DNA of 44,189 nucleotides, from contig NZ_JAOPWB010000006.1 in the NCBI RefSeq assembly GCF_025965855.1, forward strand, positions 1 to 44,189, in the 5' to 3' direction. The notes under the pieces were generated by a model that was given only the letters and a program-made list of their open reading frames with translations, was not told the DNA's origin and made no database searches. This document shows positions 1-8,217 of this stretch, piece by piece; positions within the stretch are counted from its first letter, which is position 1, and each line of letters opens with the position of its first letter. Both the position numbers and the translations under genes were made by a program. The stretch is from Mycobacterium sp. Lineage in GTDB: Bacteria; Actinomycetota; Actinomycetes; Mycobacteriales; Mycobacteriaceae.

Positions 1-195
1 CTGCGGCGCGCCGGCCGGGACCGGGGCCGTCGGTGCCGGGCTCGCGGCCGGGGTCTCGCCGCAGCACGGCGGCTTTGCGCCCTGGGCGGAGATGGGCTTT
101 GTGCCTTGGGCATAGATGATGGCGGCCGAGACCACCAGCGAGGCCGCCAACGCCAACCAGCGGCTCCTGCCGATGGCTAACAGGCCTTTGCGCAC
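1..195 (-). CDS. Unidentified membrane-anchored protein, N-terminal part (runs off left edge)
   Basis: An open minus-strand frame runs from a GTG at 195 to the window edge (65 codons seen). The product starts with basic residues (MRKGLLAIGRSRW), followed by a hydrophobic stretch at about residues 14-29, then a Pro/Ala-rich linker containing a CC pair (KPPCCGE, residues 41-47). This looks like a signal anchor or uncleaved signal peptide leading to an exported domain beyond the edge. An in-frame TAG lies upstream, and no good Shine-Dalgarno precedes the GTG, so the start is uncertain. It lies downstream of the lactate permease on the same strand. I do not recognise the family. Confidence 0.45.
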   Translation of the reverse strand, partial: MRKGLLAIGRSRWLALAASLVVSAAIIYAQGTKPISAQGAKPPCCGETPAASPAPTAPVPAGAPQ

Positions 196-299
196 GAACA
201 GCAGCTTAGCGCCGTGCGGGACGTATGTGGCAATCTTTTCGATATCTCTTGTTGGGTGCTACGGCCAAGTGAGGTCGCCGGGCCGCGTGGCACCAAGTA

Positions 300-1937
300 T
301 CAGGGCACCATCCACGACAGCACTGAGGCCTGTAGCCCCGAGAGGGCGCAAATGAACGCCAGGAACACGAGGCTCCAGACGAATACCCGGCGGAAGATGT
401 CGCCTTCCTTGCCGTGCACACCGACGGCAGCCGCCCCGATGGCGAGGTTCTGCGGCGAGATCATCTTGCCGAGCACACCGCCGGAGCTATTGCCTGCGGC
501 CATCAGCACCGGGGACAGTCCCGCCTTGGTCGCCGCGGTCACCTGCAGGGCGCCGAAGAGAGAGTTCGAAGAGGTGTCGGACCCCGTCACCGCCACACCG
601 AGCCAGCCCAGGATGGGTGAGATCAGCGCGAACGCGCCTCCCACCCCGGCCATCCACGTGCCCAGGGTGATGGTCTGCCCGGACGCATTCATCACGAATG
701 CCAGTGCCAGCACGGCCATTACGGTGACGATGGCCCACCGGAGCTGATACAGCGTCGCCCCGTAGGCCCGGAGCGCCCCGCCCACCGACAGGCGCAGCGC
801 GACACACGTGAGGACTCCGGCCGCGAGCATCTGGGTGCCCGGCGTGGTCAGCAGATTCAATGTGAAGTTCGGCAGCGACGACGGGGCGCCCTTGGCGGTG
901 TAGAGGTGCAGGCCCGGCCAGTGCACGATGAAGGTCGCCTTTTCGAGGAGCTTTTTCACCGCCGAGATCTGGCAAATCACGAAGATGGCAATGACGATCG
1001 CGTACGGCGCGTAGGCACGCAGCACCCGCACGCGTGGGTCGGGACTCGCGACGCTCGCGGCGAAGTCGGGGGCCGGCGCGTCGCCGGTACCGCCGGAAAC
1101 GACCGGGGCACCAACGTGTTCGAGGCGCGAATGCCCGATGCGAACCACCGACACAACGGCGCCTGCCGACAACAGGGACGCGATCACGTCGGCCAGTGGC
1201 ACCGACACGAAGTTCGAGGTCGCGTATTGGCCCAGGCCGAAAACCACGCCACCCGCCAGCGCGGGGATCCATGTTTCGCGGACGCCGCGCCGGCCGTCGG
1301 CGATGGCGACCAGCGCCAGGGGGACGAAGACCGCCAGGATCGGGGTTTGGCGCCCGACCATGGCCCCGAGCGTGTCGGTCGGCAACCCGGACGTCTTGGC
1401 GAGCGTGATGATGGGCGTGGCCATCGCGCCGTATGCGACCGGCGCGGTGTTGGCAACCAGCGCCAGTACCGCCGCCTTGATTGGTTTGAAGCCCAGCGCG
1501 AGCAGCATCACCGACGTGACTGCCACGGGTGTGCCGAACCCGGCGAGTGCTTCGAGCAACGCGCCGAACGAAAATGCGATGATAATCGCCTGGATCCGGT
1601 GATCATCACTGACCGTCGCAAAACTGCGTCGCAGCACGTCGAAATGGCCTGTCGCCAGCGTCATCTGGTAGATCCAGATCGCGTTGATAACGATCCAGAG
1701 GATCGGGAAGAAGCCGAAGGCGGCGCCTTCACCGCCCGCCAGCGCCGCTTGCCCGATCGGCATCCCGTATAGCGCGACCGCAATCGCGATCGCGACGGCC
1801 AGCGACGCAACCGACGCCATCCAGGCCCGCACACGCAGCACACCGAGCATCACGAATAGCGATGCCAACGGCAAGGCGGCCACGAGTGAACTCCACGCCA
1901 GGGAGTGCGCGACGGGATCGAGGATCTGGCGATACAT
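300..1937 (-). CDS. L-lactate permease family transporter (LctP/LldP)
   Basis: A 545-residue polytopic membrane protein of the lactate permease family, which takes up L-lactate or glycolate with protons. It has about a dozen hydrophobic segments and the family-typical stretch GALLEALAGFGTPVAVTS, followed by conserved segments around NTAPVAYGAMATPI and GSDTSSNSLFG. The ATG at 1937 is chosen because AGGAAGG lies 8 bases upstream; a TTG at 1985 would add 16 Cys/Lys-rich residues with no ribosome site. Only the small partial gene at the left edge follows it on the strand. I do not recall this gene at this place in M. tuberculosis, so it may be lineage-specific. Confidence 0.9.
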   Translation of the reverse strand: MYRQILDPVAHSLAWSSLVAALPLASLFVMLGVLRVRAWMASVASLAVAIAIAVALYGMPIGQAALAGGEGAAFGFFPILWIVINAIWIYQMTLATGHFDVLRRSFATVSDDHRIQAIIIAFSFGALLEALAGFGTPVAVTSVMLLALGFKPIKAAVLALVANTAPVAYGAMATPIITLAKTSGLPTDTLGAMVGRQTPILAVFVPLALVAIADGRRGVRETWIPALAGGVVFGLGQYATSNFVSVPLADVIASLLSAGAVVSVVRIGHSRLEHVGAPVVSGGTGDAPAPDFAASVASPDPRVRVLRAYAPYAIVIAIFVICQISAVKKLLEKATFIVHWPGLHLYTAKGAPSSLPNFTLNLLTTPGTQMLAAGVLTCVALRLSVGGALRAYGATLYQLRWAIVTVMAVLALAFVMNASGQTITLGTWMAGVGGAFALISPILGWLGVAVTGSDTSSNSLFGALQVTAATKAGLSPVLMAAGNSSGGVLGKMISPQNLAIGAAAVGVHGKEGDIFRRVFVWSLVFLAFICALSGLQASVLSWMVP

Positions 1938-2274
1938 GCGGGGCGCCTTCCTGGACGAGGGGGCTGGACACTTCTTGCATGCCAAGGAACGGAGATGAGT
2001 GCAGGGGATCCGTCGAAGCCGCGAAAGGACTCGGCGGCTGACGGTAACGCAGGATCAGACGGCGCATCCGACGCGGCGGCTCCGGGGCCTTCTTGGCGAC
2101 CCGCGGAGTCAACAGAGAATGGCGTGTGGAGGGGTAGGTGACCGTGTACCGATCGTAACCGCCTACGCCGCGGACGCAGAGCGCGACGAGGCAATCGGTA
2201 CGCGGGGCGTGGATTTCGTCGCGGGCCTGCACGATCAACCGCAGCGCGCCGAGCGCGTCACGCTCGACGTGTGA
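1938..2274. other. Intergenic region, lactate permease promoter side
   Basis: About 340 bases between the lactate permease start and the end of the three-helix-bundle gene. Open frames here have no ribosome sites and no recognisable product. It presumably holds the permease promoter; I see no clear repeat or operator. Confidence 0.5.
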
Positions 2275-2565
2275 TCAAACGGCGATAGCTCCGTCGACCG
2301 TCGGCCCGGAGAGCGGGCGGCGGCCTGTCAACAGGAGCATTGCCAGCTCCTGGCCCGCGAACCGCTCAACGAGAAGCGGAATGTACTCGCGCACCGGACG
2401 GCCGTCGAATGTGACATGAGCGCCCCGCACGACTGCGGTCACGGTTTCGGCTGGGATGGTCGGATACTTGCCGATCAGTCGATCGGCCACCTGGGCGATG
2501 ATCGTCTGTTCACGCAACTCGATCACCGCGTAAGGCTCGCACGCGTTCACACCGAAGTCAAACAT
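2275..2565 (-). CDS. Small three-helix-bundle dimerisation-domain protein
   Basis: A 96-residue protein. The central part (about residues 20-80) contains the run TVTAVVRGAHVTFDGRPVRE, which resembles the mycobacterial family called three-helix bundle dimerization domain-containing protein; members are small helical proteins of unknown biochemical role. The ATG at 2565 is chosen because a longer frame upstream would read across the palindromic promoter of the divergent 4Fe-4S gene. Only 57 bases separate the two divergent starts, so they probably share a regulatory region. Family assignment is from memory of the motif; function is unknown. Confidence 0.7.
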   Translation of the reverse strand: MFDFGVNACEPYAVIELREQTIIAQVADRLIGKYPTIPAETVTAVVRGAHVTFDGRPVREYIPLLVERFAGQELAMLLLTGRRPLSGPTVDGAIAV

Positions 2566-2600
2566 TGTTAACCACGGAATCCTCGACGTGCAGCCAGCTG

Positions 2601-2618
2601 AGTATTGTATACTATACT
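2601..2618. promoter_or_regulatory. 18-bp palindrome overlapping -10 region (GntR-like operator)
   Basis: AGTATTGTATACTATACT reads the same on both strands except for one mismatched pair, and is centred on GTATAC. TTGTATAC cores are typical of GntR/FadR-family operators. It also contains two overlapping TATACT sequences, the better placed one ending at 2614, 8 bases before the ATG at 2623. It therefore probably serves as both the -10 element and a repressor site. The regulator is not identified. Confidence 0.6.
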
Positions 2619-2622
2619 GAGC

Positions 2623-3654
2623 ATGGCGGAGAAACTTCCCGGCCGGCTGGCCGACCATCCCACGGTCAAAAAGGTGAGCTCGCGCCAAAAGCGGCAGCCC
2701 GGTGTGCTGGACGCCGGCTGGCTGCGCGAGCTATGCCTGGCCGCCGGCGCCGACGACGTCGCGTTCGCCGGCGTCGACAACCCCGACCTGGTCTCCGAGG
2801 CCGAGCACGTCGAGGCCGCGCTGCCGGGAACCAGGAGCTACATCTCGCTGGTGGTCAAGATGAACCGCGACAACGTCCGCTCGAAGGCGCGCAGCGTCGC
2901 AAACCAGGAGTTCCACCGCAGCGGCGAAGTGCTCAACGAAGCGGCCCATCGCATCGTGCGCCGGCTGCAGGATGCCGGCTATCGGGCGCTGAACCCGTCG
3001 GCGACCTTCCCGATGGAGATGGACAACTTCCCGGGCCGCATCTGGGTGGTGGCGCACAAACCCGTCGCCGTGGCCGCGGGCCTTGGCGTAATGGGCATCC
3101 ACCGCAACGTGATTCACCCCAAATTCGGCAACTTCATCCTGCTCGGCACGATCCTGGTGGACGCCCCGATCAGCGGCTACGGCGAGCCGCTGCATTACAG
3201 CCCGTGCCTCGAGTGCAAGTTGTGCGTGGCGGCGTGTCCGGTCGGCGCGATCGGCAAGGACGGCGACTTCGACTTCGTCTTCTGCTCGGTGCACAACTAC
3301 CGCGAGTTCATGGGCGGGTTCACCGACTGGGTGCAGACGATCGCCGACAGCGCCGATGCGGCCGACTTCCGTTCGCGGGTCAGCGATTCGGAGAACGCCT
3401 CGATGTGGCAGAGCCTGTCGTTCAAGCCCAACTACAAGGCCGCCTATTGTCTGGCGGTGTGTCCGGCGGGGGAGGAGGTCATCGAGCCCTACCTCGAGAA
3501 TCGCAAGGGATTCATGGACTTGGTGCTGAAGCCGCTACAGGACAAGAAGGAGACGTTGTACGTGCTGCCGAACTCGCGGGCAAAGGCGCACGCCGAACGC
3601 CGGTATCCGCACAAGCCGGTGAAGGTCGTCGACGGCGGAGTCCGCGGGCGCTAG
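2623..3654 (+). CDS. QueG-like / reductive-dehalogenase-like 4Fe-4S protein
   Basis: A 343-residue cytoplasmic protein. It carries a classical ferredoxin motif at residues 195-205 (CLECKLCVAACPVGAIG) and further cysteines at 221, 276 and 280 (CLAVCPAG) that can complete a second cluster. The arrangement resembles the epoxyqueuosine reductase (QueG)/reductive dehalogenase iron-sulfur module, but no corrinoid-binding motif is obvious and the substrate is unknown. The ATG at 2623 is used; no Shine-Dalgarno precedes it and a TATACT lies 8 bases upstream, so the transcript may be leaderless. A TTG at 2605 would lie inside the promoter palindrome. It diverges from the three-helix-bundle gene. Confidence 0.8.
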   Translation: MAEKLPGRLADHPTVKKVSSRQKRQPGVLDAGWLRELCLAAGADDVAFAGVDNPDLVSEAEHVEAALPGTRSYISLVVKMNRDNVRSKARSVANQEFHRSGEVLNEAAHRIVRRLQDAGYRALNPSATFPMEMDNFPGRIWVVAHKPVAVAAGLGVMGIHRNVIHPKFGNFILLGTILVDAPISGYGEPLHYSPCLECKLCVAACPVGAIGKDGDFDFVFCSVHNYREFMGGFTDWVQTIADSADAADFRSRVSDSENASMWQSLSFKPNYKAAYCLAVCPAGEEVIEPYLENRKGFMDLVLKPLQDKKETLYVLPNSRAKAHAERRYPHKPVKVVDGGVRGR

Positions 3655-4171
3655 GGATCAGCCCGACGCTGAACCTCCGCAAGTACTCGCGTACACCATG
3701 TTTCGCGGCCGCCGCCCGACAGCCCGCGCGTTTGCGTCACCGTGACTTTTATGCCGGCGCCCCACCGCGGGCCGAACGCGCGGTTCACCGGGCCGACCGG
3801 CCGCCGATGAGAAAGGCCGTCGCGCCGACCCGGGAGGCGTCGCCGTCCGTGCCAGCCCGATCTGGGCGCCACGGAGATGCCGGGTGGCCTGCGTGCCGGT
3901 CCGCGAACCGGTGCGACGGGCCTCGACCTGTGGTTTTGCGGACCGGCCATCGGTGCGAGAGCTGATGGTGGTGGCCCCGCGGTGGCGCACGCCACTGACT
4001 CATTGCTGGACACGTCGATCGGCACGGGCATCGGGATGGTGGGGTCGCCGGCCAGACCGGACGTTACGCCCGGGTAACCGCGCGCGGTCTCGCGCGGCGC
4101 CGGTGTACGTCACACTCGTGGCGCCGGCTAGGCCACGTTGCTGCCGGCGCGCCGATGCGGGCGCGCGCTGT
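3655..4171. other. Intergenic region upstream of the sulfate transporter leader
   Basis: About 520 GC-rich bases. Several open frames on both strands overlap each other, have no ribosome-binding site and yield Arg/Pro-rich products, so I regard them as fortuitous. No repeat, RNA gene or terminator is clearly visible apart from short GC-rich inverted repeats near 4080-4100. Confidence 0.5.
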
Positions 4172-4177
4172 TAGGCT
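4172..4177 (+). promoter_or_regulatory. -10 element (TAGGCT) for leaderless cysteine leader
   Basis: TAGGCT fits the mycobacterial TANNNT -10 pattern and ends exactly 7 bases before the ATG at 4185. This places the transcription start at or next to the A of the leader peptide start codon, as expected for a leaderless mRNA. Confidence 0.65.
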
Positions 4178-4184
4178 TCGCGCC

Positions 4185-4235
4185 ATGCACGCGGCAGCCC
4201 TTGTTTGCTCCCCAGTCGTGCTCTGTTGTCGCTGA
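4185..4235 (+). CDS. Leaderless polycysteine leader peptide upstream of subI
   Basis: A 16-codon frame encoding MHAAALVCSPVVLCCR, with three cysteines (8, 14, 15), two adjacent near the end. It starts at the predicted transcription start with no ribosome-binding site, and ends 108 bases before the subI start. Leaderless polycysteine short ORFs are established in mycobacteria as cysteine-responsive attenuators of sulfur operons. Position, start mode and cysteine content all fit. When cysteine is scarce, ribosomes should stall at the Cys codons and raise expression of subI-cysTWA. A possible sequestering helix is described at 4289-4337. Confidence 0.75.
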   Translation: MHAAALVCSPVVLCCR

Positions 4236-4288
4236 CTCGTAAGCCCGTGCGCGGACTGGGAGTTGGCGAAGACCGTTGATGTTCTAAC

Positions 4289-4337
4289 GCCTTCCGCAGC
4301 CACGGGACCGATCTACCCAAGTCCCGCACTGGAAGGC
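4289..4337 (+). promoter_or_regulatory. Predicted Shine-Dalgarno-sequestering pairing ahead of subI
   Basis: GCCTTCC at 4289-4295 is an exact reverse complement of GGAAGGC at 4331-4337, which contains the subI ribosome-binding site. Pairing would hide the site with a loop of about 35 bases. It lies directly after the polycysteine leader peptide, so translation or stalling on the leader could control the pairing. The structure is an inference from complementarity only. Confidence 0.5.
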
Positions 4338-4343
4338 CATCAA

Positions 4344-5390
4344 TTGCGCAACGACATCCGGATCGCACCGCGCTGGCGGCACGGCCGCCGCATCGGGGCG
4401 CTCACCCTTCTGGCCGGGTTGGTCGCGGCATGCCAGGGCGGCGCCAGCGACGTGGTGGGCGGCGGCGGACTGATCAACGCGCACACGAAGATCACGCTGG
4501 TCGCCTACTCGGTCCCAGAACCAGGCTGGAGCAAGGTGATTCCGGCGTTCAACGCCTCCGAAGAGGGCAAGGGCGTGCAGGTCATCACGTCATACGGGGC
4601 CTCCGCCGACCAATCGCGAGGGGTCGTCGAGGGCAAGCCGGCCGACATCGTGAACTTCTCGGTCGATCCCGACGTCACCCGATTGGTCAAGGCGGGCAAG
4701 GTGTCCGCGGACTGGGCCACTGATGGCACGAGGGGCATTCCGTTCGGATCGGTGGTGACACTGGTTGTGCGTAAAGGCAATCCGAAGAACATCCAGGACT
4801 GGGACGACCTGCTGCGGCCGGGCGTCGAAGTCATCACTCCCAGTCCGCTGAGTTCCGGGTCGGCAAAGTGGAACTTGCTCGCCCCGTACGCCGCGAAAAG
4901 CGGTGGCGGCGCGGATGGCCGAGCGGGTATCGATTTCATCAGCAAGTTGGTGAGTGGACACGTCATACTGCGTCCCGGCTCGGGGCGGATAGCCACCGAC
5001 GTCTTCGTCGAAGGTAGCGGGGACGTGTTGATCAGCTACGAGAACGAGGCCATCGCCATCGAGCGGCAAGGCAAGTCAGTGGAACACGTCAACCCAACGC
5101 AGACCTTCAAGATCGAGAACCCGGTGGCGGTGGTGAGCACCAGTCCGCACCTGGACGCCGCGACCGCGTTCAAGAACTTCCAGTACACCGCGGCGGCGCA
5201 GAAGTTATGGGCGCAGGCCGGTTTCCGGCCGATCGATCCCGCCGTCGCCGCCAAGTTTCGCGACCAGTACCCGGTGCCGGTCAAACTGTGGACGATCGCC
5301 GATTTCGGTGGCTGGGCCACGGTGGACACGCAGCTGTTCGACAGGAACACCGGCAGCATCACCAAGGTCTACCTGCAGGCCACCGGATGA
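4344..5390 (+). CDS. subI: Sulfate-binding lipoprotein of the sulfate ABC importer
   Basis: A 348-residue periplasmic substrate-binding lipoprotein that captures sulfate/thiosulfate for the CysTWA importer. A basic N-terminus and hydrophobic segment end in a lipobox (LVAAC, Cys30). The mature part is a type of the ProbP/Sbp family, with SYGASADQSR and PSPLSSGSAKWN around the anion-binding loops. The TTG at 4344 is chosen because GGAAGG lies 7 bases upstream; a TTG at 4263 would place 27 unlikely residues before the signal peptide. Its stop overlaps the cysT start (ATGA), so the genes are translationally coupled. Length is close to M. tuberculosis SubI. Confidence 0.92.
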   Translation: MRNDIRIAPRWRHGRRIGALTLLAGLVAACQGGASDVVGGGGLINAHTKITLVAYSVPEPGWSKVIPAFNASEEGKGVQVITSYGASADQSRGVVEGKPADIVNFSVDPDVTRLVKAGKVSADWATDGTRGIPFGSVVTLVVRKGNPKNIQDWDDLLRPGVEVITPSPLSSGSAKWNLLAPYAAKSGGGADGRAGIDFISKLVSGHVILRPGSGRIATDVFVEGSGDVLISYENEAIAIERQGKSVEHVNPTQTFKIENPVAVVSTSPHLDAATAFKNFQYTAAAQKLWAQAGFRPIDPAVAAKFRDQYPVPVKLWTIADFGGWATVDTQLFDRNTGSITKVYLQATG

Positions 5391-6274
5391 CCACACTGGT
5401 CACGCCCGACCCCGAGGCGGCCCGGCCAGAGGTCGCCGAAGGCGCTGTCTCGCAGGCGCTGCCGGCGTGGCGCGCGCCCAGCCGGCCGGTTGCCATCCCG
5501 CTTCGGGTCGGTGTCGCAACGCTGTGGCTGTCGGTGATCGTGCTGCTGCCGCTGGCCGCAATCGCCTGGCAGGCGACCGGTCACGGCTGGCTGGGCTTCT
5601 GGTTGGCGGTTACCTCGCATGCCGCGCTGGAGTCCTTCCGGGTGACGTTGACCATTTCGGTCGCGGTGACGGTCATCAATGTCGTGTTCGGTCTCATGAC
5701 CGCCTGGGTGCTGGTGCGCGACGACTTCGTCGGGGAGGGTCTGATCGACGCGATCATCGATCTGCCGTTCGCGTTGCCCACCATCGTCACCAGCCTGGTA
5801 ATGCTGGCCTTGTACGGCAAGAACAGCCCGGTGGGCCTTCACCTGCAGCACACCCCGCCGGGGGTGACGGTGGCGCTGGTGTTCGTCACGCTGCCGTTGG
5901 TGGTGCGCGCCGTCCAGCCGGTGCTGTTGGAGATCGATCGGGAAGTCGAGGAGGCGGCGGCGTCGCTGGGCGCGACGGGCCCAAAGGTCTTCACCTCGAT
6001 CGTGTTGCCGTCGCTGGCGCCGGCGTTGCTGTCCGGTGCGGGCCTGGCGTTCTCGCGTTCCATCGGCGAGTTCGGTTCGGTGGTGACGATCGGCGGCGCG
6101 GTGCCGGGCCGAACGGAGGTGTCGTCGCAGTGGATCCGCACCCTGATCGAGAACGACGACCGCACCGGCGCCGCCGCGATATCCATTGTGCTGCTGACGA
6201 TCTCATTCACCGTGCTGCTGATCTTGCGGATCGTCGGCGGCCGTACGGCCAAGCGCGAAGAAAAGGCGGCGTGA
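5387..6274 (+). CDS. cysT: Sulfate ABC transporter permease CysT
   Basis: A 295-residue inner-membrane permease subunit with about six membrane segments. The cytoplasmic EAA loop lies at about residues 189-215 (EEAAASLGATGPKVFTSIVLPSLAPA) and contacts the CysA ATPase. It pairs with CysW to form the sulfate channel. The ATG at 5387 overlaps the subI stop by 4 bases (ATGA), and its own stop shares a base with the cysW ATG. The first 40 residues are a soluble Pro/Ala-rich tail. No abnormality seen. Confidence 0.93.
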   Translation: MTTLVTPDPEAARPEVAEGAVSQALPAWRAPSRPVAIPLRVGVATLWLSVIVLLPLAAIAWQATGHGWLGFWLAVTSHAALESFRVTLTISVAVTVINVVFGLMTAWVLVRDDFVGEGLIDAIIDLPFALPTIVTSLVMLALYGKNSPVGLHLQHTPPGVTVALVFVTLPLVVRAVQPVLLEIDREVEEAAASLGATGPKVFTSIVLPSLAPALLSGAGLAFSRSIGEFGSVVTIGGAVPGRTEVSSQWIRTLIENDDRTGAAAISIVLLTISFTVLLILRIVGGRTAKREEKAA

Positions 6275-7089
6275 TGTCGCCGTCCTTGGTCCGCTACCTG
6301 GTGCGATACGTCGTGCTCGCCTACGTCGTCGTGATGCTGATCGTTCCGGTGGCGCTGATCCTGTGGCGGACATTCCGGCCGGGGTTCGCCCAGTTCTACG
6401 AGTGGGTGAGCACGCCGGCGGCGATATCGGCCCTGGACTTGTCGCTGCGCGTGGTGGCGATCGTGTTGCCACTCAACGTGATCTTCGGCGTAATGATCTC
6501 GTTGCTGCTGGCGCGCGACGGTTTCCGCGGTAGGGGCGTGCTGCAGGCGGTCATCGATCTGCCGTTCGCGGTCTCGCCCATCATCGTGGGCGTGGCGTTG
6601 ATCGTGCTGTGGGGATCGGCCGGCGCGCTGGGCTTCGTCGAAAACAACCTGGGGTTCAGGATCATCTTCGGCCTGCCCGGCATCGTGCTGGCCAGCATCT
6701 TCGTCACCCTGCCGTTCGTGGTGCGCGAGGTCCAGCCCGTGCTCCAAGAGGTGGGGACCGAACAGGAGCAGGCGGCGGCGACCCTGGGTTCGGGTTGGTG
6801 GCAGACGTTTTGGCGGATCACGCTGCCGTCCATCCGGTGGGGACTGACCTACGGCATCGTGCTGACCACCGCGCGCACGCTCGGCGAATTCGGCGGGGTG
6901 ATCATGGTGTCATCCAACCTGCCGGGTGAATCGCAAACGCTCACGCTGCTGGTGAACGATCGCTACAACCGCGGTGCCGAGTACGGCGCCTACGCGCTCT
7001 CGACCCTGTTGATGGGTGTCGCGGTCGCGTTCCTGATCGTCAAGACCGTTCTGCTCATTCGCCGGTCGCGAGCGGCCAGGCAAGGCTGA
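6274..7089 (+). CDS. cysW: Sulfate ABC transporter permease CysW
   Basis: A 271-residue permease, partner of CysT. About six hydrophobic segments are present, starting at residue 12, and the EAA motif lies at residues 165-190 ([21 protein letters not shown]). The ATG overlaps the last base of cysT (TGATG), which indicates coupled translation in the subI-cysT-cysW-cysA1 operon. cysA1 starts 13 bases downstream with its own strong ribosome site. Length and motifs are normal for the family. Confidence 0.93.
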   Translation: MSPSLVRYLVRYVVLAYVVVMLIVPVALILWRTFRPGFAQFYEWVSTPAAISALDLSLRVVAIVLPLNVIFGVMISLLLARDGFRGRGVLQAVIDLPFAVSPIIVGVALIVLWGSAGALGFVENNLGFRIIFGLPGIVLASIFVTLPFVVREVQPVLQEVGTEQEQAAATLGSGWWQTFWRITLPSIRWGLTYGIVLTTARTLGEFGGVIMVSSNLPGESQTLTLLVNDRYNRGAEYGAYALSTLLMGVAVAFLIVKTVLLIRRSRAARQG

Positions 7090-7102
7090 CAAGGAGACTG
7101 AG

Positions 7103-8200
7103 ATGTCCAAGACCGAAATCGATGGGGCCGCAGCCGCTCCGGCGATCGTGGTGCGGGACGCCTATAGGCGCTTCGGCGATTTCGTGGCGTTGGATCATGT
7201 GGATTTCGTGGTGCCCAAGGGGTCGTTGACGGCGTTGTTGGGTCCCAGTGGTTCGGGCAAGTCGACGCTGTTGCGGGCCATCGCCGGGCTGGATCACCCC
7301 GACAGCGGCACCGTCACGATCAACGGCCGCGATGTGACCGGGGTGTCGCCGCAGCGGCGCGGCATCGGGTTTGTGTTTCAGCACTATGCGGCGTTTAAGC
7401 ACCTGACCGTTCGCGACAACGTGGCCTATGGGCTCAAGATCCGCAAGCGGCCCAAGGCCGAGGTCAAGGCGAAGGTCGACAATCTGCTGGAGGTGGTGGG
7501 GCTGAGCGGGTTTCAGACCCGCTATCCCAATCAGCTCTCCGGTGGCCAGCGCCAGCGCATGGCGCTGGCCCGGGCGCTGGCGGTGGATCCGCAGGTGTTG
7601 TTGCTCGATGAGCCGTTCGGGGCGCTGGATGCCAAGGTGCGCGAGGATTTGCGGGCTTGGTTGCGCCGCCTGCACGACGAGGTGCACGTCACCACGGTGC
7701 TGGTCACCCACGATCAGCATGAGGCGCTGGATGTGGCGGATCGGATCGCGGTGCTCAACAAGGGCCGCATCGAGCAGGTCGGATCGCCCACCGAGGTCTA
7801 TGACTCCCCGTCAAGCACGTTTGTCATGTCCTTTTTGGGCGCGGTGTCCGAGCTCAATGGCGCGTTGGTGCGCCCGCACGACATCCGGGTCGGGCGCAAG
7901 CCAGACATGGCCGTGGCCGGCGGGGACGGCACCGCGGAATCCATTGGAGTGGTGCGCGCCACCGTCGACCGGGTGGTCGCGCTGGGCTTCGAGGTCCGCG
8001 TGGAGATGACCAGTGCCGCCACCGGGGGAGCCTTCACCGCGCAGATCACCCGCGGCGACGCGGAGGCGCTGGCCCTGCGCGACGGGGACACCGTCTACGT
8101 GCGCGCGACCCGTGTCCCACCCATCCCCAGCGACGTCGTCATTCCCCATGGCGGGGTCGGGGACGCCGACGAAGATCAGAGCACGCTGACGTCGGCTTGA
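7103..8200 (+). CDS. cysA1: Sulfate ABC transporter ATP-binding protein CysA1
   Basis: A 365-residue cytoplasmic ATPase that powers sulfate import. Walker A is GPSGSGKST (47-55), the Q-loop glutamine is about 93, the signature is LSGGQ (145-149), Walker B is LLLDEP (166-171) and the switch histidine is 203 (THD). A C-terminal regulatory domain of about 120 residues (TOBE-like) follows. AAGGAG sits upstream of the ATG with good spacing. It is the last gene of the sulfate operon and meets the convergent ggtB 17 bases on. The C-terminus is Asp/Glu-rich (DADEDQ). Confidence 0.94.
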   Translation: MSKTEIDGAAAAPAIVVRDAYRRFGDFVALDHVDFVVPKGSLTALLGPSGSGKSTLLRAIAGLDHPDSGTVTINGRDVTGVSPQRRGIGFVFQHYAAFKHLTVRDNVAYGLKIRKRPKAEVKAKVDNLLEVVGLSGFQTRYPNQLSGGQRQRMALARALAVDPQVLLLDEPFGALDAKVREDLRAWLRRLHDEVHVTTVLVTHDQHEALDVADRIAVLNKGRIEQVGSPTEVYDSPSSTFVMSFLGAVSELNGALVRPHDIRVGRKPDMAVAGGDGTAESIGVVRATVDRVVALGFEVRVEMTSAATGGAFTAQITRGDAEALALRDGDTVYVRATRVPPIPSDVVIPHGGVGDADEDQSTLTSA

Positions 8201-8217
8201 GCTACGGGGAGCCCGGG

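Noticed and set aside
5308..7089. A long plus-strand frame (over 590 codons) across cysT and cysW with Arg/Gly/Ala-rich product before the CysW part
   Set aside because: The first part is an out-of-frame reading of cysT; only the last 271 codons, from the ATG at 6274, are a real protein with membrane segments and an EAA motif.
8201..8217. Possible terminator hairpin between cysA1 and ggtB
   Set aside because: Only a 5-bp imperfect stem (ACGGG/CCCGT) that runs into the ggtB stop; too weak to call.
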